Positions 1 through 5,953 of a stretch of 5,953 bases of DNA are shown here, in pieces (within the stretch, counting starts at the first letter, position 1; every line of letters starts with the position of its first letter). The position numbers were made by a program, and so were the translations under genes. The notes beneath the pieces were generated by a model that did not search any database, was not told where the DNA came from, and saw only the letters and a list, made by a program, of their open reading frames with translations. Where the stretch lies: the NCBI GenBank assembly GCA_021286885.1, contig JAJTBM010000202.1, positions 1 through 5,953 on the forward strand. Direction: 5' to 3'. The stretch is from Rhodocyclales bacterium. GTDB taxonomy: Bacteria > Pseudomonadota > Gammaproteobacteria > Burkholderiales > Rhodocyclaceae.

Positions 1-588
1 GCCCATGCCGTCAGGCTTGGTGGTGTAGAAGGCCTCGAACAGGCGCTGGGCGGTCGCCTCCACGCGCAGCGCCTGGGCGGCGTCGATGTCGTAGCGGCGG
101 GTCAGCGCCGCCACCGATTCGTCGCGCGGGTCGTTGTCGCTGGCGCGGCCCATGATGTCGTACAGGATGCCCTCGCGCATCGCCGCCTTGCTGACCAGCA
201 GTTTCTGCAGGCCCAGGCGGGCCTTGGTGTTCACCACCAGGGGGGCGCGCAGGTTGGCGCCCATGCCTGCCGTGGCTTTGCCTTCCTGCTTGAAGAGCAC
301 CAGCACCACCACCGCATCGGCGGGGTCGGTGAGCTTGATGGCGGCGGTTTCCGCATCGGTCAGGGCCAGCTCGTAGGTGAAACCCAGGGCGGCGGGATCG
401 ATGATCTGCAGGGCCAGGTGGGGATCGTCCAGGGACTGCAGGGTGAAGCTGACGGGGTCGCCGGATTCGGTTTCATGGATCAGCATGAAGCGCTTGTTGT
501 TCTCGAAGCTGAGCAGGCCGGCGGGGAACTCGATGACCTGCTCGGGATTCACGTCCACGCTGCCAAACAGAAAAGTCTCAACTTTCAT
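1..588 (-). CDS. fliW: FliW-like flagellar assembly factor joined in frame to a Ppx/GppA-type C-terminal segment (partial, runs off left edge)
   Basis: Reading leftward from the ATG at 588-586 gives 196 codons without a stop. Residues 1-129 look like a beta-type FliW: MKVETFLFGSVDV at the start, VIEFPAGLLSFENNKRFML (about 18-36), SFTLQSLDDPHLALQIIDP (about 47-65), and NLRAPLVVNTKARLGLQK (about 112-129). FliW normally binds flagellin and the translational repressor CsrA, and is about 140-150 residues long. Here the usual last 15 or so residues are missing. From about residue 130 the protein reads SKAAMREGILYDIMGR, DPRDESVAALTRRYDID, then QALRVEATAQRLFEAF, which resembles the start of the HD-like C-terminal region of Ppx/GppA exopolyphosphatases. 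The Ppx catalytic N-terminal ASKHA domain is absent, so polyphosphatase activity is not expected. The start is supported by a strong Shine-Dalgarno. The FliW call is firm; the Ppx call is from remembered motifs. The joint may be a real fusion or an assembly artefact. Confidence 0.8.
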   Translation of the reverse strand, partial: MKVETFLFGSVDVNPEQVIEFPAGLLSFENNKRFMLIHETESGDPVSFTLQSLDDPHLALQIIDPAALGFTYELALTDAETAAIKLTDPADAVVVLVLFKQEGKATAGMGANLRAPLVVNTKARLGLQKLLVSKAAMREGILYDIMGRASDNDPRDESVAALTRRYDIDAAQALRVEATAQRLFEAFYTTKPDGMG

Positions 589-592
589 AGTC

Positions 593-598
593 CCTCCT
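593..598 (-). promoter_or_regulatory. Shine-Dalgarno of the fliW-like gene
   Basis: On the minus strand AGGAGG, followed by GACT, precedes the ATG at 588-586. This is a full anti-16S match at a short but workable 4-base spacing. It fixes the start codon and shows that the gene's 5' end is intact. It is one of only two strong ribosome binding sites in the window; the other belongs to minD. Confidence 0.8.
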
Positions 599-677
599 AG
601 AAATGATTTCGGAATGATCACTGGTGTTCCGGATGCTACTCCATTTCCCCAGGCAGCAGAAGGCATGGGGACAGTTA

Positions 678-775
678 TTTTCCGGCCTTCCGGGGCATCT
701 CCGGGGCCGGATCCGGGCTTGTTCCGGCTTGCCATCCGGCGCCGGTTTTGGCATGGTTCGCCCTTTTCCGGAAAA
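678..775. repeat. Cluster of CCGG-cored short palindromes upstream of tex
   Basis: Nine CCGG tetranucleotides fall within 682-771, plus one at 629-632. TCCGG begins at 681, 689, 700, 712, 723, 735 and 767, so the middle copies are 11-12 bases apart, close to one DNA turn. Three perfect palindromes are embedded: CCGGATCCGG (707-716), CCGGCGCCGG (736-745) and TTTTCCGGAAAA (764-775). Their centres are exactly 29 bases apart. TTTTCCGG also occurs at 678-685. A stem can form from TGCCA (730-734) with TGGCA (749-753) around the middle palindrome. Function is unknown: it could be an operator array, a structured tex 5' leader, or GC-rich chance. Confidence 0.5.
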
Positions 776-786
776 AGCCGCATCCC

Positions 787-3105
787 ATGCTCGCACCCAT
801 CGAACACCGCATCGCCATCGAACTGGGCGTGCGTCCCGCCCAGGTCATGGCCGCCGTCCAGCTGCTTGACGAAGGCGCCACCGTGCCCTTCATTGCCCGC
901 TACCGTAAGGAAGTGACGGGCGGCCTGGACGACACCCAGCTGCGCAACCTGGAGGAACGGCTCACCTACCTGCGGGAGCTGGAGGAGCGCCGGGATGCCA
1001 TCCTGGCCAGCATCGAGGAACAGGGCAAGCTGACCCCGGAACTGAAGGCGGAAGTCCTCCTGGCCGAGACCAAGCAGCGCTTGGAAGACCTCTACCTGCC
1101 CTACAAGCAGAAGCGCCGCACCAAGGCCCAGATCGCCCGGGAGGCCGGCATCGCCCCCCTGGCCGAAGCCCTGCTGGGCAATCCGGGCCTCAGCCCCGAG
1201 GCCGAAGCCGCCGCCTACCTGAACCCGGACGCCGGCTTTGCCGACGCCCGCAGCGTGCTGGACGGCGCCCGCCAGATCCTGATGGAGCGCTTTGCCGAAG
1301 ACGCCGAGCTGCTGGGCAAGCTGCGCGGCTACCTGCAGGAACACGGCCAGGTGGTGTCCACCGTGCTCGCCGACAAGGCCGATAGCACCGAGGCCGCCAA
1401 GTTCCGCGACTGGTTCGACTTCCGCGAAAGCGTCTCCACCCTCCCCTCCCACCGGGCCCTGGCCCTGTTCCGGGGGCGTAACGAAGGCATCCTGCGCCTG
1501 CAACTGGGGCTGGATTCCGACCCCACCGACGGCAGCGCCCCCGGCCCCAACCCCTGCGAAGGGCGCATCGCCGGCCACTTTGGCATCCGCGACGAAGGCC
1601 GTCCGGCTGATGCCTGGCTGCGCGACACGGTGCGCTGGGCCTGGAGCGTCAAGATCTCCCTGCACCTGGAGCTGGAAATCCTCGGCGTTCTGCGCGAGCA
1701 GGCCGAAGAAGAAGCCATCCGGGTGTTTGGCCGCAACCTGAAAGATCTGCTGCTGGCCGCCCCCGCAGGCGCCCGCGCCACCCTGGGCCTGGACCCGGGC
1801 CTGCGTACCGGCGTCAAGGTGGCTGTGGTGGACCAGACCGGCAAGCTGCTCGACACCGCCACCATCTACCCCCACGAACCGCGCCGCGACTGGGACGGCA
1901 GCCTGCACGCGCTGGCCCGCCTGTGCGCCCGCCACAATGTTTCGCTGGTAGCCATCGGCAATGGCACCGCCAGCCGGGAAACCGACAAGCTGGCCGGCGA
2001 GCTGATGAAGCTGCACCCCGAACTGGGCCTCACCAAGATCGTGGTGTCGGAAGCCGGCGCCTCGGTGTATTCCGCCTCCGAACTGGCCGCCAAGGAGTTC
2101 CCCGAACTCGACGTGAGCCTGCGCGGCGCAGTGTCCATCGCCCGCCGCCTGCAAGACCCCCTGGCCGAACTGGTCAAGATTGACCCCAAGTCCATCGGCG
2201 TTGGCCAATACCAGCACGATGTGAACCAGGGCCGCCTCGCCAAGGCCCTGGATTCGGTGGTCGAAGACTGCGTGAACGCGGTCGGGGTGGATGTGAACAT
2301 GGCCTCGGTGCCGCTCCTCACCCGCATCTCCGGCCTGAACGCGAGCCTTGCCGCCAACATCGTCAGCTACCGGGACGCCAACGGCCCCTTCCCGAGCCGG
2401 GCCGCCCTGCTCAAGGTGCCGCGCCTGGGGCCCAAGACCTTCGAACAGGCCGCCGGCTTCCTGCGCATCAGCAACGGCAGCAACCCGCTGGACGCCTCCG
2501 CCGTCCACCCGGAAGCTTATCCGGTGGTGGAGCGCATCCTGGCCGACATCCAGAAAGATGTGCGTCAGGTGATGGGCGACAGCCGCGTGCTCGGCGCCCT
2601 CAAGCCCGAGCGTTACACCGACGAACGCTTCGGCCTGCCCACCGTGCAAGACATCCTGAAGGAACTCGACAAGCCGGGCCGCGACCCGCGCCCCGAGTTC
2701 AAGACCGCCAGCTTCAAGGAAGGCGTTGAAAGCCTCAAGGATCTGAGCGTGGGGATGATTCTGGAAGGCGTGGTCACCAACGTGACCAACTTTGGCGCCT
2801 TCGTGGATATCGGCGTCCATCAGGACGGGCTGGTACACGTCTCCGCCCTGGCCGACCGCTTCGTCAAAGATCCCCACACGGTGGTCAAGGCGGGCCAGGT
2901 GGTCAAGGTCAAGGTGACCGAAGTGGATCTGCCCCGCAAGCGCATCGCCCTCACCATGCGCATGGGCGACACCCCCGCCGCCCAGGGCGCACGGCCCGGC
3001 AACGAGCGACGGGATGCCCCCCGGGGTAAGGCCCCCCAGGTCAAGCGCGAACCTGCGTTTGCCGGCTCCCTCGCCAGCGCCTTCGCCAAGGCCCTGAAGA
3101 AATAA
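787..3105 (+). CDS. tex: Tex, S1-domain RNA-binding transcription accessory protein
   Basis: This is a complete 772-residue Tex/YhgF protein, matching the usual length of about 770-780. Tex is a cytoplasmic nucleic-acid-binding protein linked to transcription and to toxin expression in Bordetella; its exact mechanism is not settled. Domains in order: an N-terminal Tex helical region with [20 protein letters not shown] (about 33-52) and [19 protein letters not shown] (about 100-118); a YqgF/RNase H-like domain beginning at [17 protein letters not shown] (D336); helix-hairpin-helix repeats (about 498-562) with [20 protein letters not shown]; an S1 RNA-binding domain (about 656-727) with [22 protein letters not shown]; and a basic, low-complexity tail. 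I chose the ATG at 787 because the protein then begins [15 protein letters not shown] as in relatives. An in-frame ATG at 748 would add 13 atypical residues. Only a weak GGAAA (770-774) precedes the start, and it lies inside a palindrome. The gene is divergent from the fliW-like gene. Confidence 0.95.
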   Translation: MLAPIEHRIAIELGVRPAQVMAAVQLLDEGATVPFIARYRKEVTGGLDDTQLRNLEERLTYLRELEERRDAILASIEEQGKLTPELKAEVLLAETKQRLEDLYLPYKQKRRTKAQIAREAGIAPLAEALLGNPGLSPEAEAAAYLNPDAGFADARSVLDGARQILMERFAEDAELLGKLRGYLQEHGQVVSTVLADKADSTEAAKFRDWFDFRESVSTLPSHRALALFRGRNEGILRLQLGLDSDPTDGSAPGPNPCEGRIAGHFGIRDEGRPADAWLRDTVRWAWSVKISLHLELEILGVLREQAEEEAIRVFGRNLKDLLLAAPAGARATLGLDPGLRTGVKVAVVDQTGKLLDTATIYPHEPRRDWDGSLHALARLCARHNVSLVAIGNGTASRETDKLAGELMKLHPELGLTKIVVSEAGASVYSASELAAKEFPELDVSLRGAVSIARRLQDPLAELVKIDPKSIGVGQYQHDVNQGRLAKALDSVVEDCVNAVGVDVNMASVPLLTRISGLNASLAANIVSYRDANGPFPSRAALLKVPRLGPKTFEQAAGFLRISNGSNPLDASAVHPEAYPVVERILADIQKDVRQVMGDSRVLGALKPERYTDERFGLPTVQDILKELDKPGRDPRPEFKTASFKEGVESLKDLSVGMILEGVVTNVTNFGAFVDIGVHQDGLVHVSALADRFVKDPHTVVKAGQVVKVKVTEVDLPRKRIALTMRMGDTPAAQGARPGNERRDAPRGKAPQVKREPAFAGSLASAFAKALKK

Positions 3106-3128
3106 GCCACCCCTGGGCGCCAGAGGCT

Positions 3129-3155
3129 AGAATTCGCCTGAAACGGGCGAATTCT
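3129..3155. other. Perfect 10-bp inverted repeat downstream of tex
   Basis: AGAATTCGCC (3129-3138) pairs with GGCGAATTCT (3146-3155) across a 7-base loop, starting 24 bases after the tex stop. No T-run follows, so it is not a canonical intrinsic terminator. It may protect the 3' end of the tex message or assist the terminator about 40 bases downstream. Confidence 0.55.
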
Positions 3156-3195
3156 GCCGATTCTGTCACTTTGGCAGCGGCCCCACGCCAAACCA

Positions 3196-3236
3196 AGCCC
3201 GATCCGGCGCCCACGCGCCGAAATCGGGCTGTTTTT
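3196..3236 (+). terminator. Rho-independent terminator of tex
   Basis: AGCCCGAT (3196-3203) pairs with ATCGGGCT (3223-3230), and inside it CGGCGC (3205-3210) pairs with GCGCCG (3215-3220) around a 4-base loop. The hairpin has 14 base pairs with only a small internal C/AA mismatch. It is followed by G and five T (3232-3236). It ends about 50 bases before the next gene and should separate tex from the yffB-hslO operon. Confidence 0.85.
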
Positions 3237-3252
3237 CCCTTCTGATCCTGGC

Positions 3253-3280
3253 TTATCCACATTGGATAGAGCGCTATCAT
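3253..3280 (+). promoter_or_regulatory. Possible sigma-70 promoter of yffB-hslO
   Basis: TATCAT (3275-3280) is a good -10 candidate. The best -35 at 16 bases spacing is TTATCC (3253-3258), which is poor. Transcription would begin at or just before the ATG at 3288, giving a message with almost no leader, consistent with the lack of a Shine-Dalgarno there. GATAG (3265-3269) and CTATC (3274-3278) form a small inverted repeat overlapping the -10, a possible operator. No promoter mapping is available. Confidence 0.35.
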
Positions 3281-3287
3281 CCCGGGC

Positions 3288-3653
3288 ATGAACACCATTT
3301 ACGGCATCAAGAACTGCGACACCATGAAAAAAGCCCTCCAGTGGCTGGACGGGCGCGGTGTGAGCTACACCTTTCACGACTACAAAAAGCAGGGCATCGA
3401 CTCCGCCCGCCTCCACGCCTGGAGCAAGGCCGTGGGCTGGAAGACCCTGATCAACACCAAGGGCACCACCTGGCGCAAGCTTCCCCCGGAGCGCCAGGAA
3501 TTCGACACCCAGAGCGCCGCCGTGCAGCTGATGCAGGAATTCCCCAGCCTGATCCGCCGTCCGGTGCTGGACCCCGCCCCCGGCCCGCTGCTGGTGGGTT
3601 TTGCCGCCAACCTCTACGCCAGTTTTTATCCCCAGGCAGAAAATACCCCATGA
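3288..3653 (+). CDS. yffB: YffB-type ArsC/Spx family thioredoxin-fold protein
   Basis: A complete 121-residue protein starting MNTIYGIKNCDTMKKA, nearly the same start as remembered E. coli YffB. It shows the family's single N-terminal cysteine (C10, in NCDT), then WKTLINTKGTTWRKL (51-65) and the late IRRPVL block (89-94) carrying the conserved arginine of the ArsC fold. ArsC relatives reduce arsenate using glutathione or glutaredoxin. YffB proteins are small glutathione-binding, thiol-reductase-like proteins of uncertain physiological substrate, so an arsenic-resistance role is not implied; no arsR or arsB is visible. There is no recognisable Shine-Dalgarno, and a possible -10 ends only 7 bases before the ATG. 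Its TGA overlaps the hslO ATG, making a two-gene operon with hslO and suggesting a thiol or redox stress connection. Confidence 0.9.
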   Translation: MNTIYGIKNCDTMKKALQWLDGRGVSYTFHDYKKQGIDSARLHAWSKAVGWKTLINTKGTTWRKLPPERQEFDTQSAAVQLMQEFPSLIRRPVLDPAPGPLLVGFAANLYASFYPQAENTP

Positions 3654-4534
3654 ACACCGCCAGCTACGTACAACGCTTCCTGCTCGAAGACCTGGACATC
3701 CGGGGCGCCATCGTCCGCCTGGGCGATGTCTGGCAGGCCATGCTGGCCGGCCGCGATTACCCGGCCCCGGTGCGCAACCTGCTGGGCGAAATGAGCGCCG
3801 TGGTGGGCGTGATCGCCAACAACCTCAAGCAGACCGGCCGCCTCACCATCCAGATCCAGGGCCATGGCCCGGTGAGCCTGCTGGTGGTTGACTGCAACGA
3901 AGCCCTTAACCTGCGCGGCTACGCCAAGCACGCCCCCGAGGCCAGCACGGGCGCCGCAGGCAGCACCGCCATCGGCCAGCTCGTGGGCGACGGCCACCTG
4001 CTCATGACCCTCGACATCGAAGCCCTGGAGCGCCCCTACCAGAGCTACGTGCCCATCGAAGGCGACAGCGTGGCCCAGGTGTTCGAGAACTACCTGACCC
4101 AATCCGAACAGCTCCCGTCGGCCCTCCAGACCGCCTGCGATGCGGGCGCCGCCGCCTGCCTGTTTTTGCAGAAGCTGCCCGGCGCCGACCAGAAAGACGC
4201 CGATGGCTGGGACCGCATCACCCGCCTCGCCTCCACCCTGCGCGCCGATGAACTGCTGGGTCTGGAACCGGAAGAAATCCTCACCCGCCTGTTCCACCAA
4301 GAAACCGTGCGCGTGTTTGAGGCCCGGGAAATCACCCACCATTGGCCCATGGACTGGGCCCGCATCCACGAGATGCTGCGGGGCCTCGGCCAGGCTGAAG
4401 CAGAGCAAATCATTGCTGAACACGGTGAAATTGTGATTCGAGACGACCTCTCGAACCATGAATACCGGGTAAAAGCAGACGATCTGCCGTCAATTTTCAA
4501 TAGCATGCGGGCAACGCCCCCCACTTTGCACTGA
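3650..4534 (+). CDS. hslO: HslO/Hsp33 molecular chaperone homologue lacking the zinc-binding cysteines
   Basis: A 294-residue Hsp33 homologue. The ATG at 3650 overlaps the yffB stop (ATGA); an upstream extension would lie wholly within yffB in another frame. The N-terminal chaperone domain is well kept: RGAIVRL (18-24), YPAPVRNLLGEM (37-48), LTIQIQGHGPVSLLVVDCN (65-83), NLRGYA (87-92), VPIEGDSVAQVFENYLTQSEQLP (134-156). Normal Hsp33 has a C-terminal CxC...CxxC zinc site whose oxidation switches on holdase activity. Here the corresponding positions, by ungapped comparison with E. coli (C232, C234, C265, C268), are W232, M234, D265 and S268. The surrounding fold signals remain: MLRGLGQAEAEQIIAEHGEI (242-261) and NHEY (269-272). 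Remaining cysteines are C82, C163 and C170, all outside that site. Family membership is firm; a classical zinc redox switch is not possible at this site. Confidence 0.93.
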   Translation: MNTASYVQRFLLEDLDIRGAIVRLGDVWQAMLAGRDYPAPVRNLLGEMSAVVGVIANNLKQTGRLTIQIQGHGPVSLLVVDCNEALNLRGYAKHAPEASTGAAGSTAIGQLVGDGHLLMTLDIEALERPYQSYVPIEGDSVAQVFENYLTQSEQLPSALQTACDAGAAACLFLQKLPGADQKDADGWDRITRLASTLRADELLGLEPEEILTRLFHQETVRVFEAREITHHWPMDWARIHEMLRGLGQAEAEQIIAEHGEIVIRDDLSNHEYRVKADDLPSIFNSMRATPPTLH

Positions 4535-4547
4535 TGAAGCCCATCGT

Positions 4548-4573
4548 GCAGTGGGTCACTTGCCCGTTTTTTT
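4548..4573 (+). terminator. Weak intrinsic terminator candidate after hslO
   Basis: GCAGTG (4548-4553) can pair with CACTTGC (4557-4563) across a 3-base loop, with one bulged T. After three further bases (CCG) comes a run of seven T (4567-4573). The stem is short and set back from the T-run, so termination may be partial. It lies 13 bases after the hslO stop. Confidence 0.4.
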
Positions 4574-4588
4574 ACGCAAACGTAGACT
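4560..4588 (+). promoter_or_regulatory. Possible sigma-70 promoter of minC-minD
   Basis: TTGCCC (4560-4565) and TAGACT (4583-4588) each match 4 of 6 consensus bases with an ideal 17-base spacing. Transcription would start near 4595, about 22 bases before the minC ATG. An AT-rich direct repeat TTTAAC (4588-4593 and 4596-4601) lies alongside. The -35 would overlap the terminator hairpin of hslO. The call rests on consensus matching only. Confidence 0.3.
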
Positions 4589-4616
4589 TTAACGGTTTAA
4601 CACCGCGCAACCACCC

Positions 4617-5414
4617 ATGATCAAAGCAACCCCCCAGGGCACACTGATCGAATTCAAGAGCGCGCATCTGGCGGTCATGACCGCCCATGTCCGTGATGCA
4701 GATGCGGTGCGCCTCTCCGACGCCCTGCACCGGATGCTCGGTGGCATGCCTGACTTCTTTGCGGGCGAGCCCCTCATTCTGGACTTCGCCCAGCTCGCCC
4801 AGATCCCCGACCGGGTAGACTGGACCGCCATCACCAGCCTGCTGCGCCGCTACCAGGTGCAACCCATCGCGGTACGCAATCTGGCGCCCCATCTGCACGA
4901 AAGTGCCAAACGGGTCGGCCTGGCCGTGCTGGGCCCGGATGCCGGCCTCAGCGCCGCTCCAGCACCCACGCCCGCCCCCCAGGCAGCGCCGGCCCCGGCC
5001 CCCAAGCCGGTCGAAGCACCTCCGCCGCCCCCGCCCCCCGCGCCGAGCATCGCCGCGCCGCGCACCAGCACCGTGATCGTTGAGCGCCCCCTGCGCTCCG
5101 GCCAGCAGGTGTATGCCCGCGACGCCGATCTGATCGTGCTGGGCAGCGTGAGCCCGGGCGCCGAAGTCATTGCCGATGGCTGCATCCATTGCTACGGCCC
5201 CCTGCGCGGGCGCGCCCTGGCGGGTGCCCGGGGCGACACCTCGGCCCGCATCATGAGTTCAAACTTTGGCCCCGAGCTGGTCTCGATTGCCGGCGTGTAT
5301 CGCACCTTCGAGCCCGGCATCCCCGAACCCGTGGCCGGGCGTGGCGCCCAGGTCCGGTTGATCCAGGCCAACAACCAACACACACTCGACATCACCCCGC
5401 TTCAGCTGGGCTGA
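4617..5414 (+). CDS. minC: Septum site-determining protein MinC
   Basis: A complete 265-residue MinC, the FtsZ-ring inhibitor that is recruited to the membrane by MinD and oscillates away from midcell under MinE. The N-terminal MinC domain spans about 1-110 (ILDFAQLAQIPDRVDWTAI at 54-72, VQPIAVRNL at 81-89). A Pro/Ala-rich linker spans about 112-149 and contains seven consecutive prolines (135-141). The C-terminal beta-helix, which dimerises and binds MinD and FtsZ, spans about 153-262, with RSGQQVYARDADLIVLG (160-176), GAEVIADG (181-188), GPLRGRALAGARGD (194-207) and ELVSIAGVYR (220-229). The linker is rich compared with E. coli MinC (about 231 residues). The ATG at 4617 gives a normal family N-terminus but has no clear Shine-Dalgarno. 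The gene is followed 31 bases later by minD, in the usual order. Confidence 0.95.
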   Translation: MIKATPQGTLIEFKSAHLAVMTAHVRDADAVRLSDALHRMLGGMPDFFAGEPLILDFAQLAQIPDRVDWTAITSLLRRYQVQPIAVRNLAPHLHESAKRVGLAVLGPDAGLSAAPAPTPAPQAAPAPAPKPVEAPPPPPPPAPSIAAPRTSTVIVERPLRSGQQVYARDADLIVLGSVSPGAEVIADGCIHCYGPLRGRALAGARGDTSARIMSSNFGPELVSIAGVYRTFEPGIPEPVAGRGAQVRLIQANNQHTLDITPLQLG

Positions 5415-5433
5415 AGCCATTTAATCAGACGAT

Positions 5434-5440
5434 AAAGGGG
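5434..5440 (+). promoter_or_regulatory. Shine-Dalgarno deciding the GTG start of minD
   Basis: AAAGGGG lies 5 bases before the GTG at 5446-5448. Together with the protein start VARVIVVTSGKGG, which matches MinD relatives exactly at residue 1, this supports GTG as the start. No ATG lies in frame between the minC stop and the Walker motif. Confidence 0.7.
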
Positions 5441-5445
5441 ACATT

Positions 5446-5953
5446 GTGGCACGCGTCATCGTAGTAACTTCCGGCAAGGGCGGTGTGGGCAAAACCACCA
5501 CCAGTGCCAGCTTTTCCAGCGGCCTCGCCCTGCGCGGCTTCAAGACCGCCGTGATCGACTTCGACGTCGGCCTGCGTAACCTGGACCTCATCATGGGCTG
5601 CGAACGGCGCGTCGTGTATGACATGATCAATGTCATCAACGGCGAGGCCAACCTCAACCAGGCCATGATCAAGGACAAGCACTGCGACAAGCTGTTCATC
5701 CTGCCCGCCTCCCAGACCCGGGACAAGGACGCCCTCTCCGAAGAAGGCGTCGAAAAAGTCCTCAAAGACCTGGCCGACCAGGGTTTTGACTACATCGTCT
5801 GCGACTCCCCCGCCGGCATCGAACGGGGTGCCGTGATGGCCCTCACCTTCGCCGACGACGCCCTGGTGGTGACCAACCCGGAAGTCTCCTCGGTGCGCGA
5901 CTCCGACCGCATCCTGGGCATCCTGCAAAGCAAGAGCCGCCGCGCCATCGAAG
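5446..5953 (+). CDS. minD: Septum site-determining ATPase MinD (partial, cut by right edge)
   Basis: The first 169 residues of MinD, a ParA/MinD-family ATPase. It dimerises on ATP binding, attaches to the membrane by a C-terminal amphipathic helix (not in the window), recruits MinC and is released by MinE. The deviant Walker A GKGGVGKTT (10-18) has both signature lysines, K11 and K16. DFDVGLRNLDLIMGCERRVVYD (38-59) contains the switch I aspartates D38 and D40. ILPASQTRDKDALS and FDYIVCDSPAGIE (Walker B region) follow, then TNPEVSSVRDSDRILGIL. All expected N-terminal residues are present. It starts at GTG with a good Shine-Dalgarno, 31 bases after minC, so the two are probably co-transcribed. 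About 100 residues are missing at the 3' end; minE would be expected next. Confidence 0.97.
   Translation, partial: MARVIVVTSGKGGVGKTTTSASFSSGLALRGFKTAVIDFDVGLRNLDLIMGCERRVVYDMINVINGEANLNQAMIKDKHCDKLFILPASQTRDKDALSEEGVEKVLKDLADQGFDYIVCDSPAGIERGAVMALTFADDALVVTNPEVSSVRDSDRILGILQSKSRRAIE

Noticed and set aside
678..775. CRISPR array or REP element as an explanation for the CCGG cluster
   Set aside because: Units are only 5-12 bases, not identical and not separated by uniform unique spacers; no larger conserved REP-like unit is visible.
748..786. Upstream in-frame ATG giving tex 13 extra residues
   Set aside because: The added residues ([13 protein letters not shown]) do not resemble Tex N-termini and the stretch lies in the palindrome-rich spacer; the ATG at 787 gives the family-typical start and length.
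377..916. 179-codon plus-strand open frame across the fliW-tex spacer
   Set aside because: It overlaps the FliW-coding strand and the tex start in other frames and has no recognisable domain or ribosome binding site.
3341..3649. Upstream in-frame extension of hslO from 3341
   Set aside because: It lies wholly inside yffB in another frame and encodes Arg/Pro/Gly-rich shadow sequence; Hsp33 proteins begin near the ATG at 3650.
3626..4459. 277-codon open frame antisense to hslO
   Set aside because: Composition is Gly/His/Val/Gln-rich, typical of the reverse strand of a GC-rich gene; no recognised family, and the opposite strand carries a clear Hsp33.
4572..5189. 205-codon open frame antisense to minC
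   Set aside because: Shadow of minC; its glycine-rich part is just the complement of the proline linker codons.
5425..5928. Open frames antisense to minD
   Set aside because: The plus strand encodes an unmistakable MinD with Walker motifs; the antisense frames are compositional shadows.

Overview
The window is a GC-rich (about 65% in coding parts), tightly packed bacterial chromosome segment. Gene content points to a flagellated betaproteobacterium, perhaps Rhodocyclales-like: a beta-type FliW N-terminus, a Tex protein with a basic tail, a YffB-type ArsC family protein directly ahead of hslO, and a minC-minD pair with a Pro/Ala-rich MinC linker. The taxonomic placement is an inference from remembered protein families; no search was run. 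I see no mobile element, tRNA, rRNA or CRISPR array.

Layout. (1) 1-588, minus strand, runs off the left edge: a gene that starts as FliW (flagellin/CsrA-binding assembly factor) but, after about residue 129, continues in frame as what looks like the C-terminal HD-like part of a Ppx/GppA exopolyphosphatase. (2) 589-786: divergent intergenic region with a dense cluster of CCGG-cored short palindromes next to the tex start. (3) 787-3105, plus: full-length tex. (4) 3106-3287: two hairpins, the second a canonical Rho-independent terminator, then a possible promoter very close to the next start codon. (5) 3288-3653 and 3650-4534, plus: a YffB-type ArsC/Spx-family protein and hslO (Hsp33), overlapping by ATGA and so probably translationally coupled. 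(6) 4535-4616: weak terminator plus possible promoter. (7) 4617-5414 minC and 5446-5953 minD (GTG start, cut by the right edge): the Min system that keeps FtsZ rings away from the cell poles; minE is expected just downstream.

Two things stand out. The FliW/Ppx joint is either a real gene fusion or an assembly chimera. The HslO protein lacks all four zinc-binding cysteines of the Hsp33 redox switch (W232, M234, D265, S268 by ungapped comparison with the remembered E. coli protein), and the DNA coding for most of that domain falls from about 65% to about 45% GC. Hsp33 here is therefore probably not a peroxide/thiol-switched chaperone of the usual kind, although it is co-encoded with a thiol-family ArsC-like protein.
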